DNA of 25,002 nt from a bacterium (GCA_024224995.1 JAAENB010001241.1:1-25002); one strand, 5' to 3'; positions 1 to 7,861 are shown, numbered from the stretch's first letter. The notes: generated from the letters alone by a model not told the origin. Numbers and translations are program-made.

Positions 1-2
1 GT

Positions 3-203
3 CTATATACTAAATGCTTTGATGGTCCAAACAATATTGAAGCATCGGTTCCAGTCGTTCTTGTACAGTACGCGTATATCAAATTTTGGGATCGTGTTGT
101 GGCTCTGGAGTACGTGCTGAACCATTTTATATATGCATTTCCTTTATATTTTCCCGCAAGAAGATATTTTAAGAACTGGGGTGGAATTTCTACAACAATT
201 TAA
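3..203 (+). CDS. C-terminal end of an unidentified protein (partial, open at left edge)
   Basis: A reading frame without stops runs from the left edge to a TAA at 201-203, giving 66 codons with no visible start. The peptide is rich in aromatic residues (for example FWDRVVALEYVL and YAFPLYFPARRYF) and ends in GGISTTI. The composition looks protein-like, and a stop-free run of this length is uncommon in AT-rich sequence but not impossible. I recognise no family. It lies upstream of and co-directional with the lipoprotein gene at 293. A T-run follows the stop, but no hairpin precedes it. It may be the end of a real gene entering from the left, or a chance open frame; I slightly favour a gene. 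Confidence 0.45.
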   Translation, partial: LYTKCFDGPNNIEASVPVVLVQYAYIKFWDRVVALEYVLNHFIYAFPLYFPARRYFKNWGGISTTI

Positions 204-292
204 TTTTTTTGTCTATATTTCCCAACATTTCGGAAAGACCCTTAAATATTAATAACCTTATTATTTAAAAATCAAACAAACAGGAAAAGATT

Positions 293-865
293 ATGAAAAA
301 CTTACTTAACTCAGCAGTATTTACCCTTATGGCGGCAGTAATTGCTTTTTCCGGCTGTGAAGCAGGGCTCAGCCAGGGTTCCGATTCTTCCAGTAATGAT
401 GAAAAATTCAGTTTTTCCGAAATGTATTCGACGATTGACAAATTACAGGACGAGATTGATGATTTAAAGACTGCTAACGCTGTTTTAGCCGAAGCCCTGG
501 GGGTTTCAGGAGAGAATCAGTCAAGTGTTATCAACACATTGAATTCAAGGATTGATACTTTAGAGAGTTCTTTTACCAGTTTAAACACTACAGTTGGTAA
601 TAATACAACTTCTCTTGATAATCTAAATACTACTTTTGAGGGTGTATCCAGAAGTGGCGATGATATTGCTTTCAGCGGCACTTTTAGCGGCGCCACACGT
701 GGGTTCGGCGGAATGTTCCAAAAAGAGGATTATGGTGCTGCGGAAATTGCAAATCCATATACAGGAGCTACGAATTGTCCAAGTGGTTTTACCGCTTATG
801 GTATTGCAAGATTTGCACATGCGGAAACACAGAGGGGAACAGTTACTTATGCCTGTTTGAGATAA
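293..865 (+). CDS. Small coiled-coil lipoprotein, function unknown
   Basis: A 190-aa protein with a lipoprotein-type signal: hydrophobic residues 8-19 followed by FSGC, with the lipidation Cys at 22. The -3 position is Phe rather than Leu, which is a relaxed lipobox. Residues 23-37 are a Ser/Asp-rich linker. About 40-115 shows heptad-like spacing (IDKLQDEIDDLK, then INTLNSRIDTLESS), which suggests a coiled-coil stalk. The last 50 residues form a separate Gly/aromatic domain with Cys162 and Cys188, which could make a disulfide. The layout is an anchored stalk with a small head, as in surface adhesins or fibre-like proteins, but I do not recognise the head family. AGGAAAAG lies just before the ATG, and an intrinsic terminator follows, so it is probably monocistronic. 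Confidence 0.8.
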   Translation: MKNLLNSAVFTLMAAVIAFSGCEAGLSQGSDSSSNDEKFSFSEMYSTIDKLQDEIDDLKTANAVLAEALGVSGENQSSVINTLNSRIDTLESSFTSLNTTVGNNTTSLDNLNTTFEGVSRSGDDIAFSGTFSGATRGFGGMFQKEDYGAAEIANPYTGATNCPSGFTAYGIARFAHAETQRGTVTYACLR

Positions 866-895
866 TATTTATCGGCATCCTGATCCTCGGGATGA

Positions 896-922
896 GCATC
901 GAATCCCGAATTCGATGCTTTT
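896..922 (+). terminator. Intrinsic terminator after the lipoprotein gene
   Basis: A 9-bp stem (GCATCGAAT at 896-904 pairing with ATTCGATGC at 910-918) has a 5-nt loop and is followed by TTTT. It lies 30 nt after the lipoprotein stop and should end that transcript. The rest of the gap up to about 990 shows no further clear signal. Confidence 0.7.
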
Positions 923-1006
923 AGCCGACAGATTCTTCCTTGACAAACTCTCTTCGCGGTAGTAATTTACCCAAATTCCGGAATTAAAACCACGGGGAGA
1001 AGACCA

Positions 1007-1408
1007 ATCGAAATTACCTATATTTTAGTAATTACCTGTATTGTAATAGTTGTCGTTTTATTCATATTACGAGGCTTCTTTTTCAATAAGCCGGGACCGG
1101 GAAAACCAGCCGCGAAACCGGACATACCGGAAGAACCCGCGAATAAAGGCGGCAAACCCTGCATCCTCTGCGGTTCTCTGCTGCAAAAGGGCGACAAAAC
1201 CCATTCCGAGGTCTTCAAGGGCCCTGAACAAAGCATTGTGCACATGTTCGGCTGCCCCTACTGTCACGGCCCAAAAGCCGACCAAAAAAGAACCTGTCCC
1301 ATTTGCAAAAAAGAAATACCCAAAGAAGGCTATCTCATGGGAAAGATGTGGAAAACAAAAAGGGGAAAAATGCACCTCCACCTTTCCCGCTGTACCGTAT
1401 GTAAGTAA
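1007..1408 (+). CDS. Membrane-anchored zinc-ribbon protein with a non-canonical start
   Basis: This is a continuous frame of about 133 codons ending at TAA 1406-1408. It has a short N-terminus, one strong transmembrane segment (roughly residues 4-22, ILVITCIVIVVVLFIL), a Pro/Lys-rich linker, and then repeated Cys pairs: CILC, CPYC with a following His, CPIC, and a terminal CTVCK. These look like two treble-clef or zinc-ribbon metal sites. The frame contains no ATG, GTG or TTG before the transmembrane segment. A good ribosome-binding site (GGGGAG, 994-999) is followed after 7 nt by ATC at 1007, exactly where an initiator would be expected. Either ATC is used, or an ATG has mutated or been misread. 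ATT at 1013 is the alternative. The predicted job is a membrane-tethered zinc-binding protein; the partner is unknown. Confidence 0.65.
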   Translation: MEITYILVITCIVIVVVLFILRGFFFNKPGPGKPAAKPDIPEEPANKGGKPCILCGSLLQKGDKTHSEVFKGPEQSIVHMFGCPYCHGPKADQKRTCPICKKEIPKEGYLMGKMWKTKRGKMHLHLSRCTVCK

Positions 1409-1419
1409 AAAACAGTATT

Positions 1420-1509
1420 CGTGAGGAGTGTCCCCCCTCTTCTGAATGTGAGGACTGTTTGAGCGGAGCGAGTTCCGCAGCATTCAGAAGAGGGGGGACA
1501 CTCCTCACG
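1420..1509. repeat. Long hairpin with conserved 32-nt loop, copy 1
   Basis: A perfect 29-bp inverted repeat (1420-1448 against 1481-1509) encloses a 32-nt loop (1449-1480). Inside the loop GCGGA (1463-1467) can pair with TCCGC (1474-1478). It lies 11 nt after the zinc-ribbon stop and 34 nt before the methyltransferase ATG, and there is no U-tract, so it is not a typical intrinsic terminator. The loop recurs at 20316-20347 in the opposite orientation with 30 of 32 bases identical, while the stem does not recur there. Confidence 0.9.
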
Positions 1510-1543
1510 GCGCACTATACAAATTTTGGAGAAAAACACAATT

Positions 1544-3103
1544 ATGCAGGAAAATGCTTACGACATTACACCCTACGAAAGCCGTCCCTATTCCCAGACA
1601 CATCCCGAACACCTCTATACCCTTGCCAGACTTTTCGGCATGGAACCACCTGAATATTCAACAGCGAGGATACTGGAACTTGGCTGCGCCGGCGGCGGGA
1701 ACATTATTCCCGTGGCCTATTATATGCCGGGCAGTGAGGTAGTAGGGGTAGACCTCTCCCGGAAAGAGATCGATGAAGGATTAAAAAATATTGATGCCCT
1801 GGGACTGACGAATATTGCCCTGAAGCATTGTTCAATAATCGATATCGATGAAAGCTTTGGCTTTTTTGATTATATTATCTGCCACGGGGTTTTTTCCTGG
1901 GTTCCGGAAGAGGTAAGGGAAAAGATCATGGCAATTTGCCGGGATCACCTCACCCCTCAGGGAGTAGCCTATATCAGTTATAATACCCTGCCGGGCTGGA
2001 ACATGGTGAAGAGTATCAGGGATATGATGCTGTATCATGTAAAAAACATTGATGAACCCGGGGAAAAGACGAGCCAGGCCCGGGGAATGCTGGAATTTAT
2101 ACAGGATGCCTTAAAGGGAGGTTCTTCGTCCTATGGAACCTTTCTCGACAAGGAGATCGATATAGTATCCCGTCATCCCGATTATTACCTGCTCCATGAC
2201 CACCTGGCAGAAGTAAACACTCCTCTCTACTTCCATGAATTTATAGAGTCAGCGAAAAAGCACGATTTGCGCTATTTGTCCGATGACCAGCTTGCCGGGA
2301 TGTTTCTCCATAACCTGCCGGAGCGGGTGGCAGAGAAGCTGAACCGGATTAAAGATCTTGTCACAATTGGACAGTATATTGATTTTATTGTAAACCAGAG
2401 ATTTCGCCGGACCCTGCTGTGCCGCAAGGACGCGAAAATTAACCGGAATATTAAAATCGATGCCCTTGAATCTTTTTATATTTCTTATAATGGCAAGGAT
2501 GTTGGAGAAGTGGATGAAACCCTGCTCAAGGATGGGGTTGAAATGCCTTTTATCGCGGGCAAAACCACTTTTGACGTGAGTTCCAACCTGTCGAAACGCG
2601 CGCTTTTGATCCTGACGGAAAAGAAAAAGAAGCCCATTCTATACGATCACTTTTGTGAAGAGGTAATGGAACGCTGCGGTATTAGCGACCGGGAAGAGGT
2701 AAGAACCCATCTTAACACAAAACTTAATCTTGTACGGGCACTCTTTGGGGGACTTATCAATATTCATTCAACCGGGGGCGATTATCGTACTGATATTCCG
2801 GAAAAACCGGAGATCCCTTTTCTTGCACGATTCCAATCACGGCAAAATACTGCTGTAACCAATATGCGTCATGAGAATGTGAAGCTTGAAGTGGTAGAGC
2901 GGATTATGGTTCAGCATATGGACGGCACTCTCTCCCTGGATGAGATTACCGCTAAAATGTGTGAATATGTATATAACGGACGACTGACGCTCCTGTCCGA
3001 TGAGGGCAATAAAATTGAAGACAAAGATGAGATCGTCCAAAAAATGAAAATTACCTGCCGGGATTCGGTTGAACGGTTTGCCGGGAAGGCGTTATTTGCT
3101 TGA
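1544..3103 (+). CDS. SAM-dependent methyltransferase with regulatory domain (protein-lysine-methyltransferase-like)
   Basis: A class I methyltransferase of 519 aa. Motif I (ILELGCAGGG) is at about residues 43-52, the acidic SAM-ribose residue is in VVGVDLS at 66-72, and the post-motif FDYIICHGVFSWVP is at 108-121. The block with HDHLAEVN and FHEFIESAKKH (about 217-241) matches the methyltransferase regulatory domain (PF10119). A long C-terminal part follows, as in Rickettsia-type enzymes that methylate outer-membrane protein lysines. That similarity is from memory of the family; the substrate here is inferred only. A TTG at 1526 would add six residues, but I prefer ATG 1544 because TTTGGAGA lies just upstream of it. 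The hairpin element at 1420-1509 sits in its leader. Confidence 0.85.
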   Translation: MQENAYDITPYESRPYSQTHPEHLYTLARLFGMEPPEYSTARILELGCAGGGNIIPVAYYMPGSEVVGVDLSRKEIDEGLKNIDALGLTNIALKHCSIIDIDESFGFFDYIICHGVFSWVPEEVREKIMAICRDHLTPQGVAYISYNTLPGWNMVKSIRDMMLYHVKNIDEPGEKTSQARGMLEFIQDALKGGSSSYGTFLDKEIDIVSRHPDYYLLHDHLAEVNTPLYFHEFIESAKKHDLRYLSDDQLAGMFLHNLPERVAEKLNRIKDLVTIGQYIDFIVNQRFRRTLLCRKDAKINRNIKIDALESFYISYNGKDVGEVDETLLKDGVEMPFIAGKTTFDVSSNLSKRALLILTEKKKKPILYDHFCEEVMERCGISDREEVRTHLNTKLNLVRALFGGLINIHSTGGDYRTDIPEKPEIPFLARFQSRQNTAVTNMRHENVKLEVVERIMVQHMDGTLSLDEITAKMCEYVYNGRLTLLSDEGNKIEDKDEIVQKMKITCRDSVERFAGKALFA

Positions 3104-3125
3104 CTTAATTTTTTTTTTATATAAT
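3100..3125 (+). promoter_or_regulatory. Possible sigma-70-type promoter for the 142-aa gene and cas6
   Basis: A perfect TATAAT at 3120-3125 lies 38 nt before the ATG at 3164. TTGACT at 3100-3105 resembles a -35 box, but the spacer is only 14 nt and consists of a T-run, so the -35 assignment is weak. Confidence 0.35.
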
Positions 3126-3163
3126 TCTGGTATTAAGTTATTTACCAGGGGCCGGGAGAGAGA

Positions 3164-3592
3164 ATGAATTCCATAAGCGATGCCGACAGAGATCTATTTA
3201 AAAAAATATGCACCCAGGTTACCGTAAATGTTCCCCCGGTTTACCGCTGGCAGTGGGACCGTCGGCTTGGTGTCGGCTTTATAGCCTTTGCGAAAGAGGA
3301 TCTGGAAGTGATTTTTTCCGCAGTAACAAAGGCTTTTGACATGAAGTGGGATAGTTCCAATTATAATACTTCAGCATTTATGCCGAAACTGGTTGATCAC
3401 CTTGCCGGGATGAGCGATTTACAGCTTGTTTTCACTTCCGAAGGGCTTGAAGATGCTGTTGTATACGCGGCATGGTGGCCCTGGGGAGACGGGAGCAATA
3501 TTTCTTTGCGGGTAGGTCTTTTCAGAACCGGCAATGAACCGGTTGGCAATGAGGAAGCAAAAGCATTTCTTGAAGACTGGCTTAAATTTTAA
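3164..3592 (+). CDS. Unrecognised 142-aa protein upstream of cas6
   Basis: A soluble protein of 142 aa with a strong ribosome-binding site (GGGAGAGAG directly before the ATG). It has no signal peptide or transmembrane segment. Notable parts are a Trp-rich N-terminal patch (VYRWQWDRRLGVGF, about 24-37), a second one (AAWWPWGDGS, about 102-111), and an acidic C-terminus. I do not recognise the family. It ends only 7 nt before the cas6 ATG, and cas6 has no ribosome-binding site of its own, so the two are probably translated together. A role linked to Cas6 is possible from position alone. Nothing in the sequence shows nuclease or nucleic-acid-binding motifs. Confidence 0.75.
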   Translation: MNSISDADRDLFKKICTQVTVNVPPVYRWQWDRRLGVGFIAFAKEDLEVIFSAVTKAFDMKWDSSNYNTSAFMPKLVDHLAGMSDLQLVFTSEGLEDAVVYAAWWPWGDGSNISLRVGLFRTGNEPVGNEEAKAFLEDWLKF

Positions 3593-3599
3593 ATTTTTT

Positions 3600-4349
3600 A
3601 TGCGAATAAAGATCGAACTTCTTTCGGAAAAACCGGTTATTCTTCCTGTAGGATTTAACGAATATATTCAGGCAGTGATCTATACCCATCTCGATTCCCT
3701 TGACGGCAACTGGCTCCATGAAAAAGGCTTTTCTTTTGAGAAGAGAAATTTTAAGCTTTTCGCGTTTTCATCCATACAGGAACGGGGAAATTTTAATAGT
3801 GCGGATAAAACATTGACCTTCCGGGGAAGGGTAAGCTTCTATGTTTCTTCCCCGGTAGAATGGATTCTCAAGCAGCTTGCCGGGAACATTATAGCCGCAG
3901 AATCGGTCTTCCTGGGGAAAAACCGCTTAAGCGTCAGTTCTGTTGTTATTACAAAGCAGCCGAAAATAAGCACGGAATCGATCAAGGTTCGGGCCTTGAG
4001 TCCTATTGAAGTTCACTCCACTGTTACCCGGGAGAACGGGAAAAAACTGACCCATTACTATACCCCTTTTGAGAATGATTTTCGCAGCCTGGTAAATGAG
4101 AACCTTAAAAAAAAGTGGAAAGCCTTTCATGAAGAAGAGGTTCCCGGTGATATTTTAATAACTCCGCTGTATAACGGGAACAGGAATGAAAAGATCCTTT
4201 ATTTTGGAACCCGGGGAAAGAAAACCCTGGTAAAGGGATGGAGCGGATTTTACCGCCTGGAAGGAGCTCCCGGATTGCTGGAATTCGCCCTGGATGCGGG
4301 CCTGGGCTCACGGAATTCCCAGGGTTTTGGAATGGTAGAGGAGGTTTAG
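3600..4349 (+). CDS. cas6: CRISPR-associated endoribonuclease Cas6, solitary
   Basis: A protein of 249 aa, normal for Cas6, which cuts CRISPR precursor RNA within the repeat. It starts MRIKIELLSEK, the usual beta-strand opening of the first RAMP fold. It has a WLHEKGF motif with His40 as candidate catalytic residue; Tyr28 and Lys52 are possible partners by comparison with archaeal Cas6. It ends with the Gly-rich loop GLGSRNSQGFGMVEEV, diagnostic for the family. An ATG at 3534 inside the previous gene is in frame but would add an odd N-terminal tail, so I chose ATG 3600. No other cas gene and no CRISPR array is in the window. It converges with the sensor kinase gene with only 8 nt between stops. 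Confidence 0.88.
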   Translation: MRIKIELLSEKPVILPVGFNEYIQAVIYTHLDSLDGNWLHEKGFSFEKRNFKLFAFSSIQERGNFNSADKTLTFRGRVSFYVSSPVEWILKQLAGNIIAAESVFLGKNRLSVSSVVITKQPKISTESIKVRALSPIEVHSTVTRENGKKLTHYYTPFENDFRSLVNENLKKKWKAFHEEEVPGDILITPLYNGNRNEKILYFGTRGKKTLVKGWSGFYRLEGAPGLLEFALDAGLGSRNSQGFGMVEEV

Positions 4350-4357
4350 GTATTTTT

Positions 4358-7300
4358 TTATTTTAACAGTTCCTCTATTTTTTCGATGAGTAATTCCAGG
4401 TTCACGGGTTTTGAAATATACCCGTTAAAGCCCCGGGAGAGGTATTTTTCCATATCACCTTTCATGGCAAAGGCAGTTAAGGCAATTACCGGGATTTTTT
4501 CTGAGCAGTGCTTCCGTATATGCTCCAGCGTCTCAATACCGTCCATACCGGGAAGCCCGATATCCATAAGAATAAGATCAAAGCCCTGTTCCGATACCAG
4601 CTCAATTGCCCTGTTTCCGCCCGGAGCATGGGAGACGGAGAAACCGGCCGGTTCCAGGGATTTTTGCATCAGTATCCTGCTTAGTTCGTCATCCTCAACA
4701 AGGAGGATCTTTATCTCTTTTTGTGGTAGAGAAATGGCGTTCTTTTTTTCCGGTTTTGGGGGAACAGTATTCTTGCTTACTACCGTAATCCGTTCGGGCA
4801 GAGTAATGACAAAGCGGCTCCCCTGGTTTATTTTGCTTTCTACCGTAAGCGTACCATTGTGCAGTTCAACCAGTTTTTTTGATATGGACAGTCCAAGACC
4901 CGTTCCCATTGTCCGGGAGCTTTTTTCATTTTTTACCTGTTCAAAGGGATCGAATATCTTTTCAATATAGTCGGCGGGAATTCCGATTCCTTCATCCCAC
5001 ACGATAATTTTAATACTATCTTTTACCGCGTATGCGGATATCCCGATTTTTTTGCCGCTTTCAGTGAATTTTATGGCATTGGAAAGGAGATTAAAGAGAA
5101 CCTGTTTGATCCTTATTTCATCGCCGTTTAACCAGCCAAGAGCCGGTTCTATCTCCGTATCCATCTTTATATTTTTTTTCCGGGCAATAGCCTTTACTGT
5201 TGAAGGCGATCTTTTGAGCATTTGAGTGAAGTCAAAAGGTTTGCGCTCTATTTCCAGTTTCCCGGCTTCAATTTTGGAGAGATCAAGTATATCATTGACC
5301 ATTTCAAGAAGATGGTTTCCGCTTTCTTTGATAAAGGAGATATATTCTTTTTGTTTGGGATTCGGAGCTTCCATGAGCTCCATTTCCAGCAGCTGGCTAA
5401 AGCCGATGATCCCGTTCAGGGGAGTGCGCAGCTCGTGGCTCATGTTAGCCAGGAATTCACTTTTAGCCTGGTTTGCCGAATCTGCTGAGATTTTTGCCTG
5501 GTACAGTTTTTCTTCAAGGATCTTTCTTTCGGTAATATCTTCATTGGTGGCTATAAAATGAGTGATTTCCTCTTTTTCGTTCTTGAGAGGAGATATGAAT
5601 GAACGCTCCCAGTAACATTCTCCATTCTTTTTTTTATTGTATATATCGTTTTTCCATACTTTGCCCGATAGAATGGTATTCCACAGGTTGTGGTAAAATT
5701 CATGGGATTGTTTTCCCGATTTCAAGATCCTTGGATTTTTTCCTTTTACTTCATCAAGGGTATAGCCGGTCGTTTCACAAAATGTGGGATTCACATATTC
5801 AATATTACCGTCCCTGTCCGTGATGGCAATAGAGGCCGGATTTTGCTCTACAGCGATGTGGAGTTTTTTTAACTTTTCCTGCTCTTCTCTTCGGCTGGTT
5901 ATATCCCATATCGCCCCAAGCATTCTTTCTGCTTCGCCCATATGGTTTTGTATCACATCTCCCGATTCGAAAACCCAATGGATGGTTCCGTTTGGCCAGA
6001 GTATCCTGTGTTCAATTGTATAATTCTCATTATTCTTGATAGAAGAGTTAACCGTATCCATAACAAACTGGCGGTCATGGGGATGGACCCGTTCAAGAAA
6101 GGAGAGATAGGTTTTTTCAAATTCATCCTTTTGTAAGCCGAATATGGGTTCAATCTGTTCAGACCAGGAGAGCTCCCCGGTAGTAATATTCCAGTCCCAG
6201 ATCCCGATATTCGCGGACCGCTGAGCCAGTTTGTTGCGTTCTTCGCTTATTATGAGCGCCTGTTCCGTTTTTTTTCGCTCTGTTATTCTTCCCAGCCGTT
6301 CGGCAATGGCACTGAGCAGTTTTGTTTCTTCTTCTAAAAAAAGGATTTCAACCGGTTTATTATTATCATTATAGTAATCTATTTCAATTGATCCTTCTTT
6401 TGTATTGTGTACAAGTATATCGGCAGATAGTTTTTGGAAGCTGTCTCTAAAATTTTTAGTTTTATACTCTTTACCGGATAGGGTTATTCTTGCGCAGGTT
6501 ATTTCCGGATACTGAAATGATGAGGGGACCAGGTTCACAATACTCTGTAATATTTCTTCAAGAGAGGTGCTGTTTTCCACAATCTCAGATATTTTGTACA
6601 GGCAATCTAACTGCTTCATTCGCTGCTCCAGGGCTCCCAGCAGCATTTCCCTGTCTCCTTCAATTTTTTTCCTGGCGGTAATGTCATGGCAGGTATAGAG
6701 AAAGGTTCCGGTTTTTATAGATACGCGTTTGATATTGACCAGGATAATATGAGAATTTTTCCATTTATCCGTTATATTCAGTTCAATACCCCGCAACTCG
6801 GTAAAGTTATCTTTTTGGTGAAAGGTAATTATGTTGTCCCCCAACAGTTTAACAATGTTTTTAAACGATTTTACTTCGTCATAGTCAAAACCGAAAATAT
6901 TATCCACATTAGGGCAAATAAAGGTAAATTCTCCCTGGTCGTCTGTAATAAAGACCGCTTCCGACATATTACTCAGAGTTATTCGATGAAGCTCTTCGCT
7001 CTCTTTTATTTTTTTTTCAAGCATATGCCGGTGAAGGGCGGTCTCAATTGTTGAATGGAGGTCGTTCCGCTTTACCGGTTTGATGAGATAGCCGTAAGGA
7101 GCGGTTTTTTTCGCCCGTTCAAGGGTTTCGCTCTCGCTATGAGCGGTAAGGTATATAACCGGTACCTGGTGCCGTTCCTGGATTTTACGAACAGTCTCAA
7201 TTCCGTCTATTTCACCCTCCAGCATTATATCCATGATAATGAGGTCGGGCATTAAGCTGTCTATTTTTTCGAGCATTTCTTGCCCTGAAGAGAGGATAAA

Positions 7301-7429
7301 GGGGACGTTATACCCCAGTTCTTTGAGGTTCTTCCGTATATCCGCGCCAATGACAGGATTATCCTCTGCTAATAGAATAAGTGATTTTTCTTTTTTTAAA
7401 ACATCGGCATGGCGGTCTAATGGTATCAT
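4358..7429 (-). CDS. Soluble hybrid sensor histidine kinase with two receiver domains
   Basis: A 1023-aa protein without transmembrane segments, so a cytoplasmic sensor. Domain order: receiver 1 (15-130; phosphoacceptor Asp67 in IIMDIML, Thr95, Lys117); PAS (about 140-255); a GAF-like region (265-390); PAS (395-515); PAS (520-640); HisKA with His665 in SHELRTPLN; HATPase with N-box Asn784, G1 DEGIGIP (812-818) and G2 GTGLGLS (842-848); receiver 2 (905-1023; Asp956 and Lys1007). The N-terminal receiver suggests it takes input from another kinase as well as small-molecule or redox signals through its PAS domains. No separate response regulator or output gene is adjacent, so the target is unknown. 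The start has AAGGAA upstream, and a good promoter lies at 7466-7493. Confidence 0.93.
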   Translation of the reverse strand: MIPLDRHADVLKKEKSLILLAEDNPVIGADIRKNLKELGYNVPFILSSGQEMLEKIDSLMPDLIIMDIMLEGEIDGIETVRKIQERHQVPVIYLTAHSESETLERAKKTAPYGYLIKPVKRNDLHSTIETALHRHMLEKKIKESEELHRITLSNMSEAVFITDDQGEFTFICPNVDNIFGFDYDEVKSFKNIVKLLGDNIITFHQKDNFTELRGIELNITDKWKNSHIILVNIKRVSIKTGTFLYTCHDITARKKIEGDREMLLGALEQRMKQLDCLYKISEIVENSTSLEEILQSIVNLVPSSFQYPEITCARITLSGKEYKTKNFRDSFQKLSADILVHNTKEGSIEIDYYNDNNKPVEILFLEEETKLLSAIAERLGRITERKKTEQALIISEERNKLAQRSANIGIWDWNITTGELSWSEQIEPIFGLQKDEFEKTYLSFLERVHPHDRQFVMDTVNSSIKNNENYTIEHRILWPNGTIHWVFESGDVIQNHMGEAERMLGAIWDITSRREEQEKLKKLHIAVEQNPASIAITDRDGNIEYVNPTFCETTGYTLDEVKGKNPRILKSGKQSHEFYHNLWNTILSGKVWKNDIYNKKKNGECYWERSFISPLKNEKEEITHFIATNEDITERKILEEKLYQAKISADSANQAKSEFLANMSHELRTPLNGIIGFSQLLEMELMEAPNPKQKEYISFIKESGNHLLEMVNDILDLSKIEAGKLEIERKPFDFTQMLKRSPSTVKAIARKKNIKMDTEIEPALGWLNGDEIRIKQVLFNLLSNAIKFTESGKKIGISAYAVKDSIKIIVWDEGIGIPADYIEKIFDPFEQVKNEKSSRTMGTGLGLSISKKLVELHNGTLTVESKINQGSRFVITLPERITVVSKNTVPPKPEKKNAISLPQKEIKILLVEDDELSRILMQKSLEPAGFSVSHAPGGNRAIELVSEQGFDLILMDIGLPGMDGIETLEHIRKHCSEKIPVIALTAFAMKGDMEKYLSRGFNGYISKPVNLELLIEKIEELLK

Positions 7430-7465
7430 AGGGATTCCTTGGTATCGTTAATTCATTTCGGTTTT

Positions 7466-7493
7466 ATTATACACCGTTATTTAATCAGTTCAA
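7466..7493 (-). promoter_or_regulatory. Sigma-70-type promoter for the sensor kinase
   Basis: Read on the minus strand: TTGAAC (7493-7488), a 16-nt spacer, then a perfect TATAAT (7471-7466), 36 nt upstream of the kinase ATG. It is one half of a divergent promoter region with the DUF3343 gene. Confidence 0.65.
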
Positions 7494-7525
7494 GTGTAAT
7501 TTGAGGTTTTTTTTTAATATTTCGC

Positions 7526-7553
7526 TTGAAAATATTGCCGGAAGTATTATATA
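7526..7553 (+). promoter_or_regulatory. Candidate promoter for the DUF3343 and lipid-kinase pair
   Basis: TTGAAA (7526-7531), a 16-nt spacer and TATATA (7548-7553), 53 nt before the ATG at 7607. The region is AT-rich, so the exact -10 box is uncertain. Confidence 0.45.
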
Positions 7554-7606
7554 CGAACCAAATCGAACTTATTATATAAACAGGGGGCACTGTTCCGGGA
7601 TTGAAT

Positions 7607-7840
7607 ATGTTGGATGCAATACGCTACTACATCGTACTTTTTGACTCCGTAAATTATACAATGCTGGCAGAGAAGATCTTACGGGAGGAGAAGATCCCGT
7701 ATAAAATTATCCCTGTACCCAGGGATATTCACTCCGATTGTGGAGTCTGTATCCGTATTCAGTCGCACCTGAAAAGCCGTTTAACCGGTCTTCTTTCGGG
7801 CAGGGTTGAGTTTCGTTCGATAGTAGAAATGAAAAAATAG
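7607..7840 (+). CDS. DUF3343 protein (putative Se/S carrier-like)
   Basis: A 77-aa protein matching the DUF3343 family (PF11823): an opening beta-strand YYIVLFDSVNYTMLAEKIL, a middle IPYKIIPVPR, and the family motif SDCGVCIRI with Cys45 and Cys48. The family is described as a possible selenium/sulfur carrier because of its conserved Cys, but the role is unproven. I chose ATG 7607 over TTG 7601 because GGGA lies 6 nt upstream of it. It is the first gene of a pair; the lipid kinase starts 21 nt after its stop. No selenium-metabolism gene is in the window. Confidence 0.8.
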   Translation: MLDAIRYYIVLFDSVNYTMLAEKILREEKIPYKIIPVPRDIHSDCGVCIRIQSHLKSRLTGLLSGRVEFRSIVEMKK

Positions 7841-7861
7841 ATATTCGGGAGAAAACAATAA

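Noticed and set aside
1050..1424. 124-aa plus-strand open frame
   Set aside because: It overlaps the zinc-ribbon frame, which has a transmembrane helix, Cys pairs and a placed ribosome-binding site; this frame has none of these.
1067..1483. 138-aa minus-strand open frame
   Set aside because: Antisense to the zinc-ribbon gene and running into the hairpin repeat; composition is that of a shadow frame.
1420..1509. Intrinsic terminator
   Set aside because: The stem is far longer than usual, the loop is 32 nt, and no T-run follows on either strand.
5697..5760. LOV-type photoreceptor in the third PAS domain of the kinase
   Set aside because: The segment reads GKNPRILKSGKQ; the flavin-binding Cys of the LOV motif (GxNCRFLQ) is absent.
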